Below, one piece after another: positions 11,563 through 24,241 of a DNA stretch of 64,000 bases (position 1 is the first letter of the stretch; every line of letters begins with the position of its first letter). Source of the stretch: Dacryopinax spathularia (Eukaryota > Basidiomycota > Dacrymycetes > Dacrymycetales > Dacrymycetaceae); contig JBBPFI010000004.1 of NCBI GenBank assembly GCA_037974965.1, forward strand, positions 806,001 through 870,000, given 5' to 3'. Below the pieces are notes generated by a model. The model saw only the letters and a list, made by a program, of their open reading frames with translations, searched no databases and was not told the DNA's origin. A program made the translations under genes and the position numbers.

Positions 11563-14505
11563 GCTGGGCGCGAAGAGAGTATCAAGTCAGAAAGTCCGCT
11601 GGATATAAGAGGGAGACTGCCGTGTGCGTTGATGAGTCGATTCGGTCGAGGGGGGCACAAAGCGAGTCAGGGAAGTCGCGTTTTGAGGGATGATCGTCGG
11701 TAGGACACGTCTAGCTCGCCAGCGACAGATGAAAGAAAAGGTAAGTCTAAGGATGGGCTGAAGTGAGGTATGAGGTCGTTGGTGCGAGGGAGAGAGGCAG
11801 GCGAGGCGACGGTCGATAGCTTGAGGGAGGAAGGGAGGAGGAGGACAAGGGGGCAAAGGGCGGTGGGGAGGCGGAGCGAGAAAGAGAGAAACGGGGCTAG
11901 CGCAAGGGAAGGTGAGACGGAGCGATGTCGGGGGAAGATGTGCCAAGGGCGTGGATTCCGCCCACCGTCGCTCCCTTCGCTCTCTCAGGTTACCGCCTCC
12001 TTCGCATTTTTGACATCCCCGCTCGGCTCGGCATTTTCACCACTAAGACCCCTCAAAATGCCCCGCTCCATACCAATGCCGGCATTCGGATTATCTCGCT
12101 ACTACGGCTAGACCCAACCCAACTTCTACTAATTGCTTCTACCACAGAACAGACCTTGCACTGAAAATACTTAAACCAACCTTATCGGAGGAACGGACCA
12201 GCGAACGAGCATGTCATATTCCAATCAGAGGTATCCCATCGGAGGCAAGGCATCTTCCTCATTTTGGGTTCACTTGAGTTGCGCGGCGCGGCACAGACCC
12301 ATATGCAAAAGGGCGCGCAGGCTGTGCCGGACGGGACAAAAGCGATCGAGACCCGCGCCATGTATGTCTGGACCCTTGCACTTCCGACCCCTAGATTTTA
12401 TGGTCCCATGGAGCGCAATGAAACGGACGCGTCTGCCCGCGTCGTCAGACGGATGACACGATGCCGCAGAGGCAATTGAAAACGGGCCCAGCGCCTCTCT
12501 CGTTTGTTTTCCAGAACGTCGATAAGAACGTGCACATCAGCACAAAACGCCCACCGCAGCCCTCGCTGGCATACAAAGCCGACGGTTCGGAACGCCTCGG
12601 CTCAGGCACAGGTTTCTCGGATGTTCGCGCTCTCAGACGGCTTCTCTATGGACGCGTCGCCAGGGCTCTGGAGTCCGATCTGGCGAAGAAGTCAGATCGA
12701 GATAGTCGTTGCTTACGCCATCCGTGTCTTTCTCTTTCCTTTCTTGCTACAGGCAACGTAGCTATCTCTTTTCTCGTCGACTCCCACAGTAGACCTGGAA
12801 ATTGCTCTGTCAGCAGCTCCGAACCACTAGGACAACGAAAGTTGCGCAAATCCCGGCGACAGCATCGCCTTCCAAATCTTTTCAAAGCGCTTGGCATCTC
12901 CCCTAGCTTCCCTACCGCTCAAGCGCCAGCTGATTGCGGTAACCTCACAAGAAGTCTTCCACCGAGCCGCGCTGGCACTGCTCGAAAATGGAGCTAGTCA
13001 TATCTTACTTTCTGTGCCCTACTCGAACATAGATCATCGTATGCCCGGCAGGCTCAACACTTCAGCAATGTTATTCCTGTTATTGCTGCGCAACTCTCTA
13101 TGCCAAAAACATCTCAGCCAACCTAAGTACAACCAAAAATAGGTCGGCATCCGACCAGTTTCCTCGTCCAAAAATAGGTCTGCGCCGAGCACGTGCCGAA
13201 ACCCGGACGATACGGCTCAGATTGTAGGCTGCTGGCAGTTTAGCTCAAGCCTGTTCGCCTTGTTTGTGTTAATGAACTGATGGGTTGGTGGTCTGACCTT
13301 GCCGGTCATCGGCGGGAGGTAGCGTCATATAGGGCCTTGGTGATCATCATGCAGCCTTTGGATTGGCGCTCCTACATGCTTAGGACCGACATCGGCGGGA
13401 TGTCTGACCACTTTCGCCGTTCACGATTCGTTTCTTTATTCGTCCATATTGCCTTGACTCGTCCGTGGATCTATCATTGACAGATCTTGAGAGCCGCCAT
13501 AGTCCAATCAGGTCAACATGAGCAGCAAGGGTCGGCAAAGGTTGTATGAGCCAGAACTTGCGACCTCGTTTGCGTTGACGGGTTTGGAGCTTCTTCCTAG
13601 GAAGGGAGGGTTCAGTTGGAGAGCATATGGGTAGAACCATCCGAAACTGCTTGCTAGGCCCTTTAGACAGCCTCAGACATGCAATGAGTTGACCAAGCTG
13701 GATGCCAAGCAAAGAGAGGGTAACAACCCTGAGTGTCTTGCAGGCGTTGACGGTGGTGTACGCCCCTCTCGTGCTGATGCAGGTCCGGAGAGCGAAACGT
13801 ATACTGTCGCTGAGATGTACCCTCAGTTGAGCGGTTGACCATTTCCGTCGTGCAGAGAAGTCGAGGGGTGGATACGAAGGCATACTGGTGAGAACGTCGC
13901 ATTCCAGTCAGAGCACTTGCGGAGGAGCGGTCCGAAGGTGGCTACATGGGAGGTACCCTGCCGAGGGAAACGTCGAACAGAAGTGGAGTACGCGGAAAAG
14001 CCACGCCGACTTATGTAGAGCTGAATCTCGAGAAGCGAATCAATGGTGAAGAGAGAGGCTCGTTGGAGATGCGACAGACAGCTTCGGATCGGGGATGTTT
14101 CAGGACAACCAGGCACTGGGAATCTCCGCGTCGCCGCCCGATAGCTGATGCTGCATGATTGTTACGTTGTGTGCAAGGGCATCAATCGCTTTCGTAGCCA
14201 CCAGATGTTACTCTCACAACAATTGAATAACATCTACTGTGGGCGAACAGCGATGGCTGAGAAAAGTGATGGGAGACAAAGGAGGAGGGGAGGGTGTCAG
14301 ATGTGTTGCGCAGCGTGTTTCAACGCTGAGGTGGCCGGCGGCAGGGATACAGCCACACTGGACATTGCAACCCATTGTCCCTTAGCAGCAGCGTGCCACT
14401 CCATCGTTCCCCACCTTTCCTTCACTCTCCAGCCCCTCTATTGTAGTTGTTGCTGTTGCCTTTATCTACCCGCTCGCAACACTGTGAAAGGGAAATAGGC
14501 AGACG
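11563..14505. promoter_or_regulatory. 2.9-kb divergent intergenic region between AGS1 and the STE11-like gene
   Basis: No gene could be supported here on either strand. Open frames exist at 12461-12997 (+) and 13380-14116 (-), but their proteins have no recognisable domain and no conserved splice pattern. The segment must hold both promoters. The first 350 bp upstream of AGS1 are purine-rich on the plus strand (GA-rich, so the transcribed strand of AGS1 has a CT-rich leader). Two direct copies of a 13-bp motif lie at 13133-13145 and 13168-13180. Confidence 0.6.
13133..13180. promoter_or_regulatory. Two direct copies of CCAAAAATAGGTC
   Basis: The 13-mer CCAAAAATAGGTC occurs at 13133-13145 and again at 13168-13180, 35 bp apart start to start. 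Its core resembles binding sites of MADS-box factors of the MEF2/Rlm1 type, with one mismatch to the classical CTA(A/T)4TAG. The pair lies roughly 1.6 kb upstream of AGS1 and 1.3 kb upstream of the STE11-like gene. Rlm1-type factors control cell-wall genes, including alpha-glucan synthases, in other fungi. That this pair is functional is inference. Confidence 0.3.
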
Positions 14506-17500
14506 ATGACCTCCGTGTATCCCGCACAATACTCGCTATCCTCAAGTCCGTCAGCACCGTCCTTCCACCCAACCCATTCGTTGTCAACCAACTCGTCCGC
14601 GTCGTCGATCGGCCGACCGAGCACCGCTGGCACAAATACTGGCTCGTACACCTCTCCGCCTACGACTCCTTCACCAGGAGCAACAACGGCGAGCCACCTG
14701 GACTCTGCGGCTTCACACCAATCGTATCTGGATTACGTCTCGTCATGGTCAGACACGCATATAAGCAGCTGGCTGGCGGAGAACCGCTTAGCAAGCCTCG
14801 CTCCCACTTTTCGGGACAATGACATCCGGGGGAGCGTTATTCTCGATTTGGATATGTCTGCGCTGAAGGAGATGGGGATCACGAGTGTGGGAGAGCGGGT
14901 GAAGATCATGGCGGCGGTCAAGCAGCTGAGGAAAGCATGCTCAACGACGGGTGGCTCGTCTATCAGCAGTCATACACCTCGCGTACCATCGACAGGCGGA
15001 CTGTCAACATCCTCCGCAACGTCGTCAGATACAAGACTGGGCACATCACCCACTTCTCAACCCCTGCTGCGGCCACCGCCAACCAACAATGGCCCCCTAC
15101 CCCGCCGCCCAGCGACATCACCTGCTTCGTCACCCTCCACGGGAATTCGACCATTACCGTTTGCACCTGGTGAAGGAAACACACGACGTGCTGGTGTACG
15201 GAGTGGCGGACGACCTCCTCCCTTGGACCTGAGTCATAGCACCACCAACAGTCTAAGCCTGCCTCAGGTCATCGACGTCCCGCCAAGCTCTGCAATCTCC
15301 TTGTCCTCATCGCCCATGCCGACCATCATCACTCCTCGTGCTGCTCCACCATTACATCCTCCCTCCGTGCCCGCTCCAGTGACCAACACCTTGAACAGTA
15401 GCGGTCGTAGCTCAAGTGGCGGGAGCTCTGGAGGTTTCGTACGACACGAGAAAGATGCCAGCTCAGGAGGACGTAGTAACCTCCCGCCTATGCAGCCGCC
15501 TCCGAAGTCCCAGGCTCTACCGCCGCCGCCTGCCCATCCTCTGCGGAATATGCCTTCAGCACCGGTGATGCACAATGTGCCGCCACGAGATGGCTCATTG
15601 CGGCCTCAGCGCTCGCATACACCTACTCCTTCGGAACTGCCCTACACGAATGCAGCTGCGTCCTCGTCTACATCCGGCTTGGTCAGCAACTCGTCGCATA
15701 TTGGCAGTGCAGGGCTCTCTCGCTCAGTCGGCGACTACGGCCTGCCCCGAGGACCAGGAGATACCAAGCGTGGTTTTACTGGTCCCACCTTACCTGCAAA
15801 CCCGCGCTCTGTGTCGCCGCTTCCGCCTCAACCACCACAGCGTGAAGCTTCGCTGCGCCGGGCTCACGGGAGGACCGAGTCGCTCAAAGTCAATCCAATC
15901 CAGACTTCCGTTGCAAGACCTGCTGTAACGAACCGACCTGCGACCTCCGGCTCAGCTGCTGGGTCGGCGAGCTCTGCTAACCGGCATCCATATGCGGCAA
16001 GCGGATCGTCACTACAACTCCCTGCATTCTCGAATAACAGCCGACCGGACCTTTCGCCCATAACGGAGTCATCACCTTCATCCTCTGTTGCGATGACTCC
16101 AGGCTCCGTATACTCCACCTCTACATACACGAAGTCCCCAAGTACAGGCCGGCCAATGACTCCCTCAACCGCTCCTCATTCAGGACACGTCATGCACCAG
16201 CCTTCACTCCAAGACCTGCGCCGCCGTCTGGTCAAGTTCTGGGATGCGGAGAATGGTCATTCGTGCAAGCTGAATGTGGAGCAATGCGAGAGTGGGGTGG
16301 AGGTGCTGGAGCAGGTGCTGAAGAAGTTTGGCAAGACGGGTAAGGGTGGGCTGGACGAGAATGCGGATGGGTCTGGAGATGGAGCGTTGAAGCTTGACGG
16401 GTATGGATTGTACCTGCAGTCACCGACGAGGCCGGACAGTCAGTATATGCTGTTCGTAGTTCGCGATCTATGGGCTGACCATTAGTCCCAGTGCCGGGTG
16501 ACAAACCGTTGACTGAGGCTGAACTCATGGCGATCTGCGGCGACGCACACCATCCAGCTCGAGAACAAGGTCTCTACTTGCGGCAGATGGCAAGCGTCCA
16601 ACATGCGAATGCCCAAGCTGCCAAACTCGCTCATTTCTTCGGTGAATCTGTGCCTGTGGTTCAGGGCGCTCAGACAAGTCCGACCAGCCCGACCTACGTT
16701 ATCGGTCCCAGGATGCCAGATGGGAACGGAGAGTACAACAGTCTTGTACCTCCTTACAGCGCCGGCACGCCCAAGACGAGCAAGCAGCTCAAGCGAGCAA
16801 GCACGATCAGCGTTATGTCGGGTCTTGGTGGCGTCCCGGAGCTGCATAACGTACCGCGCAGTCCGTCCAATACGTCGTTCCTCTCAAGTCCGAAGTCGAA
16901 GATTACGAGCTTCTTCACGCGCCGTCCGCCTAGCGAACTGATCACGAACAACCTGAAGGAGTACTTCCCGGATATCGAGAAGAAAAACCTGAGTCGGGCT
17001 GCCCGGCACAGCATCATGCGGAAGAACCACGAGCGGCTTTCGAGCGCTAGGTTCAGCATCAGCTCCAATGATTCTGGCTTGCGATATGCCCGGGGTAGTC
17101 CTGCAGCTTCGCTCAATGCGTCGCCTCTACCGCCGCCTTCGAGTTCACGTCAAAGGCTCTCCGTTGTGCCGCCACGACAGTCTTTCGAGTCATCGCCTCG
17201 CATCTCCATTGAGGACACCGACACAGAAGGTAGCGATGTCCCGCTCGAAACACCAGAGACGGCTAGCACCCAGCCGGAGTTGCTGCCTCCTGTGCCTATG
17301 GTCTCGGAGTCGCTTGCTTCGATGCTTAATATGACCTCAAGTCCAAGCGGCACGCTGAACCTGAACTCTCCGCCCATGCATGGAGTAGAGCTGCAACGTA
17401 CCGCCTCTCAGAGGCGTATGAGTAGCATCTTCAACCAAATCGAGGAGATGCGTGCTAAGCGAGATAAGAGCGATACTGCCAGCATCATCACGGTGGACGA

Positions 17501-18733
17501 GATTACGAAGCGTGTTGAGAGCAGGCGACATTCGACTCTCAACCTTGCCGGGACACTCAGTACTCCTAATTTGGAAGAAGCTCCGGCTCAGGATGAGGAT
17601 GGGCAATATGTCGTTGTACCTTCCGCCAAGCCAATCGTTGGCTTGAGTCCTGCTTACGAAGAGGAGTCCGAAGAATTGCCTGAGGAGGAGCTCCACGAAG
17701 AGGAAGAAGAGGAAGAGGAGGAAGAGGATGATGACGAGGATACGCTTGAGAACGAGGTGGATGCCGAAGATGGCGAACCTAGCAAACCGCAGACCTCGAA
17801 GGGCGGAAAGAAGAACATTCGCTGGATCAAGGGAGCCTTAATCGGCGCAGGCTCATTCGGTTCAGTTTACCTTGGAATGGATGCCAGCACGGGTACTCTG
17901 ATGGCTGTCAAGCAAGTTGAGCTGCCAACAGGCACGACGAGCAACGAGGAGCGGAAGAAGAACATGCTTAGCGCCTTGGAACGGGAGATCGAGCTGTTGA
18001 AAACGCTGCAGCACGAGAACATTGTGCAATACATCGGTACGTTAATTTGATACATCAGCCAGGAGAAATATTAATGCTTCCTCTAGACTCATCATCCGAC
18101 GAGAAGTACCTGAACATTTTCCTCGAATACGTTCCTGGTGGTTCAGTGGCAGCCCTCCTCCGCAGCTATGGTGCTTTCGAGGAACCGCTAGTCGGCAACT
18201 TCGTTGGTCAAATCCTAACCGGTTTGAACTACCTGCATCAGCGAGACATCATTCACCGTGATATCAAGGGTGCCAACATCCTTGTTGATAACAAAGGCGG
18301 TGTTAAGATCTCGGACTTCGGCATCTCAAAGAAGGTGCAAGACAGTGAGTGCAGAGGCCGCCTTCCTGGAAGTATTGCTGACGTTTTCGTAGACTTTGGT
18401 GGAGGCCGCGCGCATCGCCCGTCTCTGCAGGGATCCGTCTTCTGGATGGCTCCCGAGGTGGCCATGCAGAAAGCCGGCGCATATACGCGCAAGGCCGACA
18501 TTTGGAGCATCGGCTGCTTAGTCCTGGAAATGCTCACAGGTCAACGACCATGGGCAGAGCTGGACCAGATGCAGGCGATGTGGAAGATCGGCACAAAAGT
18601 CAAGCCAACATTCCCTTCCGATATCTCCGCGAACGCTGTAGACTTCCTGAACAAGACACTCGACCCAGATCCGAACAACCGCCCGTCCGCGGAAGAGTTG
18701 CTCCAGCACCCCTTCGTCGTCGCTCCCAAATAA
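14506..18733 (+). CDS. STE11: MAP kinase kinase kinase, STE11/Byr2-like (SAM + RA-like + kinase)
   Basis: A serine/threonine kinase at the top of the pheromone/filamentation or osmotic MAPK cascade. Four exons (14506-16438, 16486-18036, 18087-18344, 18393-18733) sum to 4083 nt, 1360 aa. A SAM domain lies at about residues 75-145 ([20 protein letters not shown] ... [16 protein letters not shown]). A Pro/Ser-rich linker follows, then an RA-like fold near residues 565-645 ([20 protein letters not shown]). Another low-complexity region ends in a run of acidic residues just before the kinase. The C-terminal kinase shows [35 protein letters not shown] and [10 protein letters not shown]. The SAM/RA/kinase order fits Byr2/Ste11. 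BCK1 is less likely because of the SAM domain and the RA-like block. The first intron donor is chosen at 16439 because it alone keeps frame with the [11 protein letters not shown] block. Confidence 0.85.
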
Positions 18734-19315
18734 TCTCGCTTCTTATTAGTTTCTCTCTTGCTGCTGAGGATGGATTCGGTCTCATAGGAATAATTCTTCT
18801 TATTACCCTGGCAGGCCAGGCTCTTGCTTCGTCATTCGCTGTTCGTATTAGGATATCCTCATCAACGCATTCCACCGCTCGCCTATCCCTGCTTATACAC
18901 CGTCATGCCGCCTATCCTCCTTGTTGTAACCATTATTATCGTTACACCCTGCCCATGCCCAAATGCACATGATTTTCCACTTCTTTTCGGTGCACCTTCC
19001 TGGATATATAGCGAACTGGCGCGATGCCAGGGAGCACAGAGTGGGCCGTGTTGGCTTGATGCTCGCTGTTAGCGGCTTCTCAGCACGTCTACACATTCCT
19101 CTGTTACATAACCTTTCACCGCCGGACCGCTGCTACGGCTTAAGGAGAAGGCTTTAGGTTGCGAGCGAAATAGTGATGATGTCGATGATGTGGATTCCAT
19201 GGGGATAGATGCATTAGACTGGGGCTAGAGAGTGTCCGTCCCGTCACTATTTGTCCATATTATACAATGAGTGAATAATCATAGCACGCAGTCCATGCAC
19301 CTCGTAGAAAACAAA
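18734..19315. other. Convergent intergenic spacer
   Basis: This 580-bp stretch separates the 3' ends of the STE11-like and ferric reductase genes. It should hold both 3' UTRs. Nothing else was seen. Confidence 0.5.
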
Positions 19316-22300
19316 CTACCACTCAAAGTCCTCCGTAACGAGTGTGATCCTCCCCCGCTTGTCGCCCTTCAGCAAGCGGGATGGGCTAATTTGCGCAGCG
19401 ACTACCTTGCGGACCATCGCGTTCAGCGATGCAGGACCACAGCATGCGACCGTTAGCGGTCCATGCGCGCGCTCGACTTCGTCCGCTAGGATGCGGTCGA
19501 GTTTCGGCCGACCGGGCCGGGCCATCTCCGATACGACGTTTAGGTCGTCTGCCTCCCAGTCGTCCATCTCGATCTTGGAGTCGCTCCTATGATGCTTCGA
19601 GGGCACAGGCTGGCCCTTCCGATCGACCAGCGATCGGACGCTCTCCCCCGCCCCTCCTAAGCTCCGAGTATCGTAGTTCAGCTCATACCCGTAGAGCGAG
19701 GGCGTCTGGGTGCCCCCCATGGTGTAGAGCGAGCTCTGGGTCGACTCGCGTTTGTAATGCATGGGCCGGACGTAGGCTTGGTCGTATGGGTTGTTGTATT
19801 GCTGCAGGGTCTCGGCTGAGGGAGAGATGGGGTATTCGTACCGGTAAAGATCTGATGCAGCGGATGACGGGCCGGAATGGACCGTGGGTGGTCGTTCGTC
19901 CACTGGCGTGATAACGGGAGTTCGTTGAGCACGTGCGGCACGCACAGGCACAGGTGGTCCGAATTGCAGCGGGTCTGCACCGTCGGCATACATGTCCGCA
20001 GACGAGACAGCCGTGTACCGCGGCTGGCCTTCTTCCAACGCAGGCGACGATGTGCCCGATCGCCGACCAGGATGTCCAGGAGGGTAAAACGACCTCGGTC
20101 GCGAGGCCGGTTCCGCCGGCGGCCTATAACTGCTAGGCGGGGCCATCAAAGGCGTCTCCTTCGTCGGACTCGGATTATCATACGGCAACAGACTCCCCTC
20201 TCCCCCTCCCGCGCCGGACGACTCATGCCGTTTCCTCCGGAGCTCCTTCTTGGCCAGAGCGGCATTCGTAACTCGTCTCGAGATCGCTCGCCGGACTTTC
20301 CCCTCTTTTCGCACTTTTTGCGAGAGCTGCGCTTCCCCCGGCAGGCGCGTGTCGTCCTCGTAGTCGAAGTTGGTCATATCGAGTACGTGGGGCTCTTCCT
20401 CTTCCCTCGCCGGTTGCTGAGCTACCATCTGGCGAGGTAAGCGTCCACCTTCGTCCGACGGGTAGTCCAAGTCCGCTACGCTGTTCTCACTAGCGACAGA
20501 GTCGATACTCGAACTCGAAGAGTTGGACATCGACCGAACCCTGCCGGGCTTGGCGAACTGCGCCACGGGTGGAGCAAGGGTGCTATCGTCGTCCCCGAAC
20601 ACCTCGGACTGGTAGGCCATCGTTCGCAGGTCCGTCGAGACTTGCGAAATAGGGTTCTTCATCCCGTTCGTGACGAATATATCGACCTGAAGTGCAGAGC
20701 GGGGCATCATATCCAAACACCGGCGAATAATAGGCGCAGCCCACTGAATATGCGCTATTCGCATATCAGCTCCCAACCACTAAAAACGCAGGGGAAAGAA
20801 AAAGACGTACAGTACTCCCTCACAGTCCAGACAAACCGGATCCGGTCCGTCTTGAACTTCCCTCCCCTGGTCGACCTCCCACCCAACGTCTTCCCGTCTT
20901 TCCCCCGCAGGCACAAGCAGAGATACTCCATAATAGCAGTCCCAAAAGAAACTCCAGACCCACCAACAATGATGACCACCGTCGAGCTCTCGCCCCACCG
21001 CGCACGTTCCGCCGATCCGTATGGCCCATCGACCGTGGCGCGTAGTAGCACACCCCGTTTTGGGCGGCCGGAAGACGTAAATAGGGTTTCTGCGACTGTC
21101 CGCCCGGGGCCGGAGCGGGTGTGTACGTAGCTCCACAGTTTCTTCGTAAATCCTTTCCGGGCGCGGATGACCAGGACGAGCTCCGACCGTTCGTCGTTAT
21201 CACAGCACGAGGCGATCGTAAAAGGATGCATGGTGAACTTTGACAGCGCCGGAACGCGTAAAAGAACATGTTGCCCCGGAGCCCATGTAAGCGGGCGAGA
21301 GGTCTGCAATGTAAGCCGGACGGTCCGCCCTGGTAGAGCCACTGCGTGCGCGAAGCCGGCTGGTGTGCCCGCGTACCCCGCTTTGGCGCTCTGCGGAGTA
21401 AGGGGTCCTGGGAGCTCTTTCTGATATTGATACTGTTGGTAGGGATTTGCATATTCCAATGATGCGCCCCGAGGACCAGGCCGAGCAGTCATAAGGTCCA
21501 CCGAGCTCCCCGGGGAATGTTCGGCCGAGCCTGGTCGTTCCCCAGGCTGGGCGAAAGCGGGCTTAGTGGGGGAATGGACGTCCCCGGGAGCGGAGGTGGG
21601 TGAGGGATCGTATTGATAGTACTCGGAGATGGAGTCGGTGAAGGAGTCTTCGTCTGATTTTCTGCGGGTTCGGTGGTTGGCGACGGTGGTTGTGGGGGGG
21701 TAGGCGTGCGCGGCGTAAGGGGCGTCGTCGGACGATGGGGTGGGGAGCGGTTTTTCCCGGTCGGAGATATAGGACCAGCGGTTGTCCCGCTGCTGTTGTG
21801 GCTGCTGTTGCTGGACTTGGGGTTGGTAAGGGTCGACATGCCCAGTAAGCACCGAAGCGGGCGCCCATTCCTGTCCTCCAGCAGCGACGTAGGGGGTGGG
21901 AGGCGCATACCGTCCCTTCCCCAGCGTATCATCAACCTTCTTCGTCCCGAACACTCCATTAACCCACATCTGTCTCCCCCATCTCCAGAGCCTCTCTGCG
22001 ACCCAGAGTCCAAGGGCGGCATAGCACCATGCTCCCAGCGGAGGGAAATGTAGGGCGGAGAAGATAACTGTTAGGGGCACGAGGAGGATGTGTAGGAATT
22101 TGAACGTTTCGTAGAACCTGTCTCGGATCGGGCCGAGGGAGAGGATGATAAGGAGCGTGAAGCACGCGAAGGCCTACAAACACGCGCCCGCATTAGCTCA
22201 GGTATATAAAAACAGGAGGCAAGGAAGGAGGGGACGCACGATAATGGCAAACACGAAATCCTGATACAGCAACACGAAGCTCCACGCGCTCTTCTCGCTC

Positions 22301-23130
22301 ACCCCCGTCTGCCGATCCTTCGCCAGCTGGACACTCCACGCAACCACATGTCCCACCGTCAACAAATATATAATCCGTCCGCACCACTTATGCAGCCTCG
22401 TCAGCTTGTCAAAGTGCAGACTCGTCAGGATCGGCAGTGCGAACAACGCGAATGGAGGTGCTTTCAGGGCGAGGAGGACCGAGAGGGGGAAGAGCGCGAA
22501 TGCTATGAGGCCTAGGCGGTCGCCCGATGTCCACCAGGATTTCTCGATCGTGTATTGCGGTGGGGAAAGGTTCGTTTCTGCCGCTATGGCTGAAGCGGCC
22601 GGATGACCAGAAAAGAGGTTGTGTCGGAGGTCCCAGAGCGGCGTGCCCGGGGCGATATAGTCCGCCCCTACGAACGACAGAGCAATAGGCCCAATGAACA
22701 GTATGACCAAGGCGAGGATCTGTGCATTGGAGGGAAGGGCCTTGGGCTGCCTATGCGGGACTTGCTTGAGCGCATGTTTCTTCCTCCATGTTCGTCGCCT
22801 GTACGCCCATTTGTCGAATGACGCGCCTATGAACCCTCCCCTGAACCCTGTCCAGTGCAGGAGGGCGAACAGCAGGCCAAAGAAGAGGATCACTATCCAG
22901 AGGAGATAGGCATAACGATATGACGCGCTCGAGAGTCGGTGGACGAGCAGGTAGGCGGTGATCCATGCTTTGCCGTCGCTTATGGCGGGGACGGAGGGGT
23001 CGGTCCCTCCGCCTGGTAGGGCCGCGGTTGAGCTGGGGAGGGAGGAGGAAGCGGAGGTGGTGGGGACGCCGAGGAAGGGTGGGGTGTAGGTCGCTGCTGT
23101 TGACGCTACGATCGTGGGCGTGACCGCCAT
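19316..23130 (-). CDS. Ferric/cupric reductase, FRE-type flavocytochrome, with two long cytosolic insertions
   Basis: A membrane metalloreductase that passes electrons from NADPH through FAD and heme to extracellular Fe(III) or Cu(II). Three exons (23130-22240, 22173-20811, 20754-19316) give 3693 nt, 1230 aa, well above the usual 600-800 aa. The N-terminal half has about seven membrane helices, including a Ferric_reduct core with the heme-ligand histidines in LHKWCGRIIYLLTVGHVVAW and FKFLHILLVPLTVIFSALHF. Then come the FAD-binding HPFTIAS motif, the NADPH-binding VGGSGVSFG motif and the C-terminal CCGPASLNAMV. Two low-complexity Pro/Ser/Arg-rich insertions account for the extra length: about 150-200 aa before the FAD domain, and about 370 aa inside the NADPH domain between VDIFVTNGM and EVERAHGPLTVACCGP. 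The ATX1 copper chaperone gene is the next gene upstream on the same strand. Confidence 0.93.
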
Positions 23131-24241
23131 GTTGGAGGACTTGGTGCTCTTCTGCCCCTATGCTAGGAGACGCGTGCAAGGGTTGTTGTGGTGGTGTGTA
23201 GAGCGGAATGAGATGACCTGCACGTTCCCCCGCTCCCAACACTAGCCCGTAAAATAGGTATCAAAGCAAAGAGATAAACAGAGAAGCAAAGATGGAAGAA
23301 GGAGTGAAAGACGGGTGGTGGTGAAAAGGGGCGCTGATAGCCAAGGCCCTCAGCGTTGGCCAAGCACCGGTGTCCACGGCGGTTCGCTTTGCTCGGCGGA
23401 GCGGCATACGGCGGTCACTCGGCGCGTCGCCCGCCCGCCCCTTCGCCTTCTCCTCGACGTCACGTCACTCATTGGATTAGGGGACTGACAAAAACTCAAA
23501 ATTAGTGCAGCATCGCGTGTCGATCTCATCGCCCCGTGTTCCTCGGCCGCACAGCAATACAGTCCACCCTCAGGCTTGGAGCGTCTTTCCAAGGGCACGA
23601 ATATGAGCCATCTGCATACTCTAATCTTCATACTCTACGCGCAGGGATAGCAACACGATAGCAACACGAGAAAAAAACGCGTCGCGAAAATGATGTTTTT
23701 GGGTCTTCTCTATTCTTAGTTCAACGTGAGCATGCATATGCTGCGCATGATGCCGATGAAAGTGCCAGCAAATCGCCGCGGTGAGACGTGGTGCCGAATT
23801 CAACCGATGCACAGTCTGCGCCCGATGGGCGATGGTGGTTCTGCCGACCCGCACATCCGCATTTCCGGCGCATAGAAGCGGGTTGCTCCTGCCGAACTCA
23901 AATGAGTATCCTAGCTTTTCTGAGGGAGGATCGCGCGATGGCGGGCTGGTGAGTCTGTGGCGAGGGAAAGTAGGGCAACTGAGGGAACACGATAGTTGTC
24001 GAGCGGCTGGGAGGAGCTGCAGCTATGTAGTGGGAAGAAGCTCGTTGGACCCTTCCTCGATGTAACGAGGAGCGAGATGGTGGGAACCACAGTGCAATCA
24101 ATCAACAATTCACAATTCATTCATACAATCCATCCTTCAGCGTCGTACAACATCTCCCCTAGCGTACAGTACAACCCGTCGCAGATCGCGCAGATCGATG
24201 TACCCGATCTAGTGCGATCCCAAGGGATCCACAAGTCCGGA
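23131..24241. promoter_or_regulatory. Upstream region of the ferric reductase
   Basis: A 1.1-kb stretch between the reductase start and the 3' end of ATX1, with no supported gene. A TTTGCTC core lies at 23388-23394, about 260 bp upstream of the reductase ATG. It matches the copper-responsive element core used by Mac1-type factors in budding yeast. One short motif is weak evidence. Confidence 0.3.

Noticed and set aside
12461-12997. A 178-codon open frame in the AGS1/STE11 spacer
   Set aside because: No recognisable domain or splice context; composition looks like chance translation.
13380-14116. Overlapping minus-strand open frames of 167 and 97 codons
   Set aside because: No domain, no consistent splicing between them, and low-quality protein composition.
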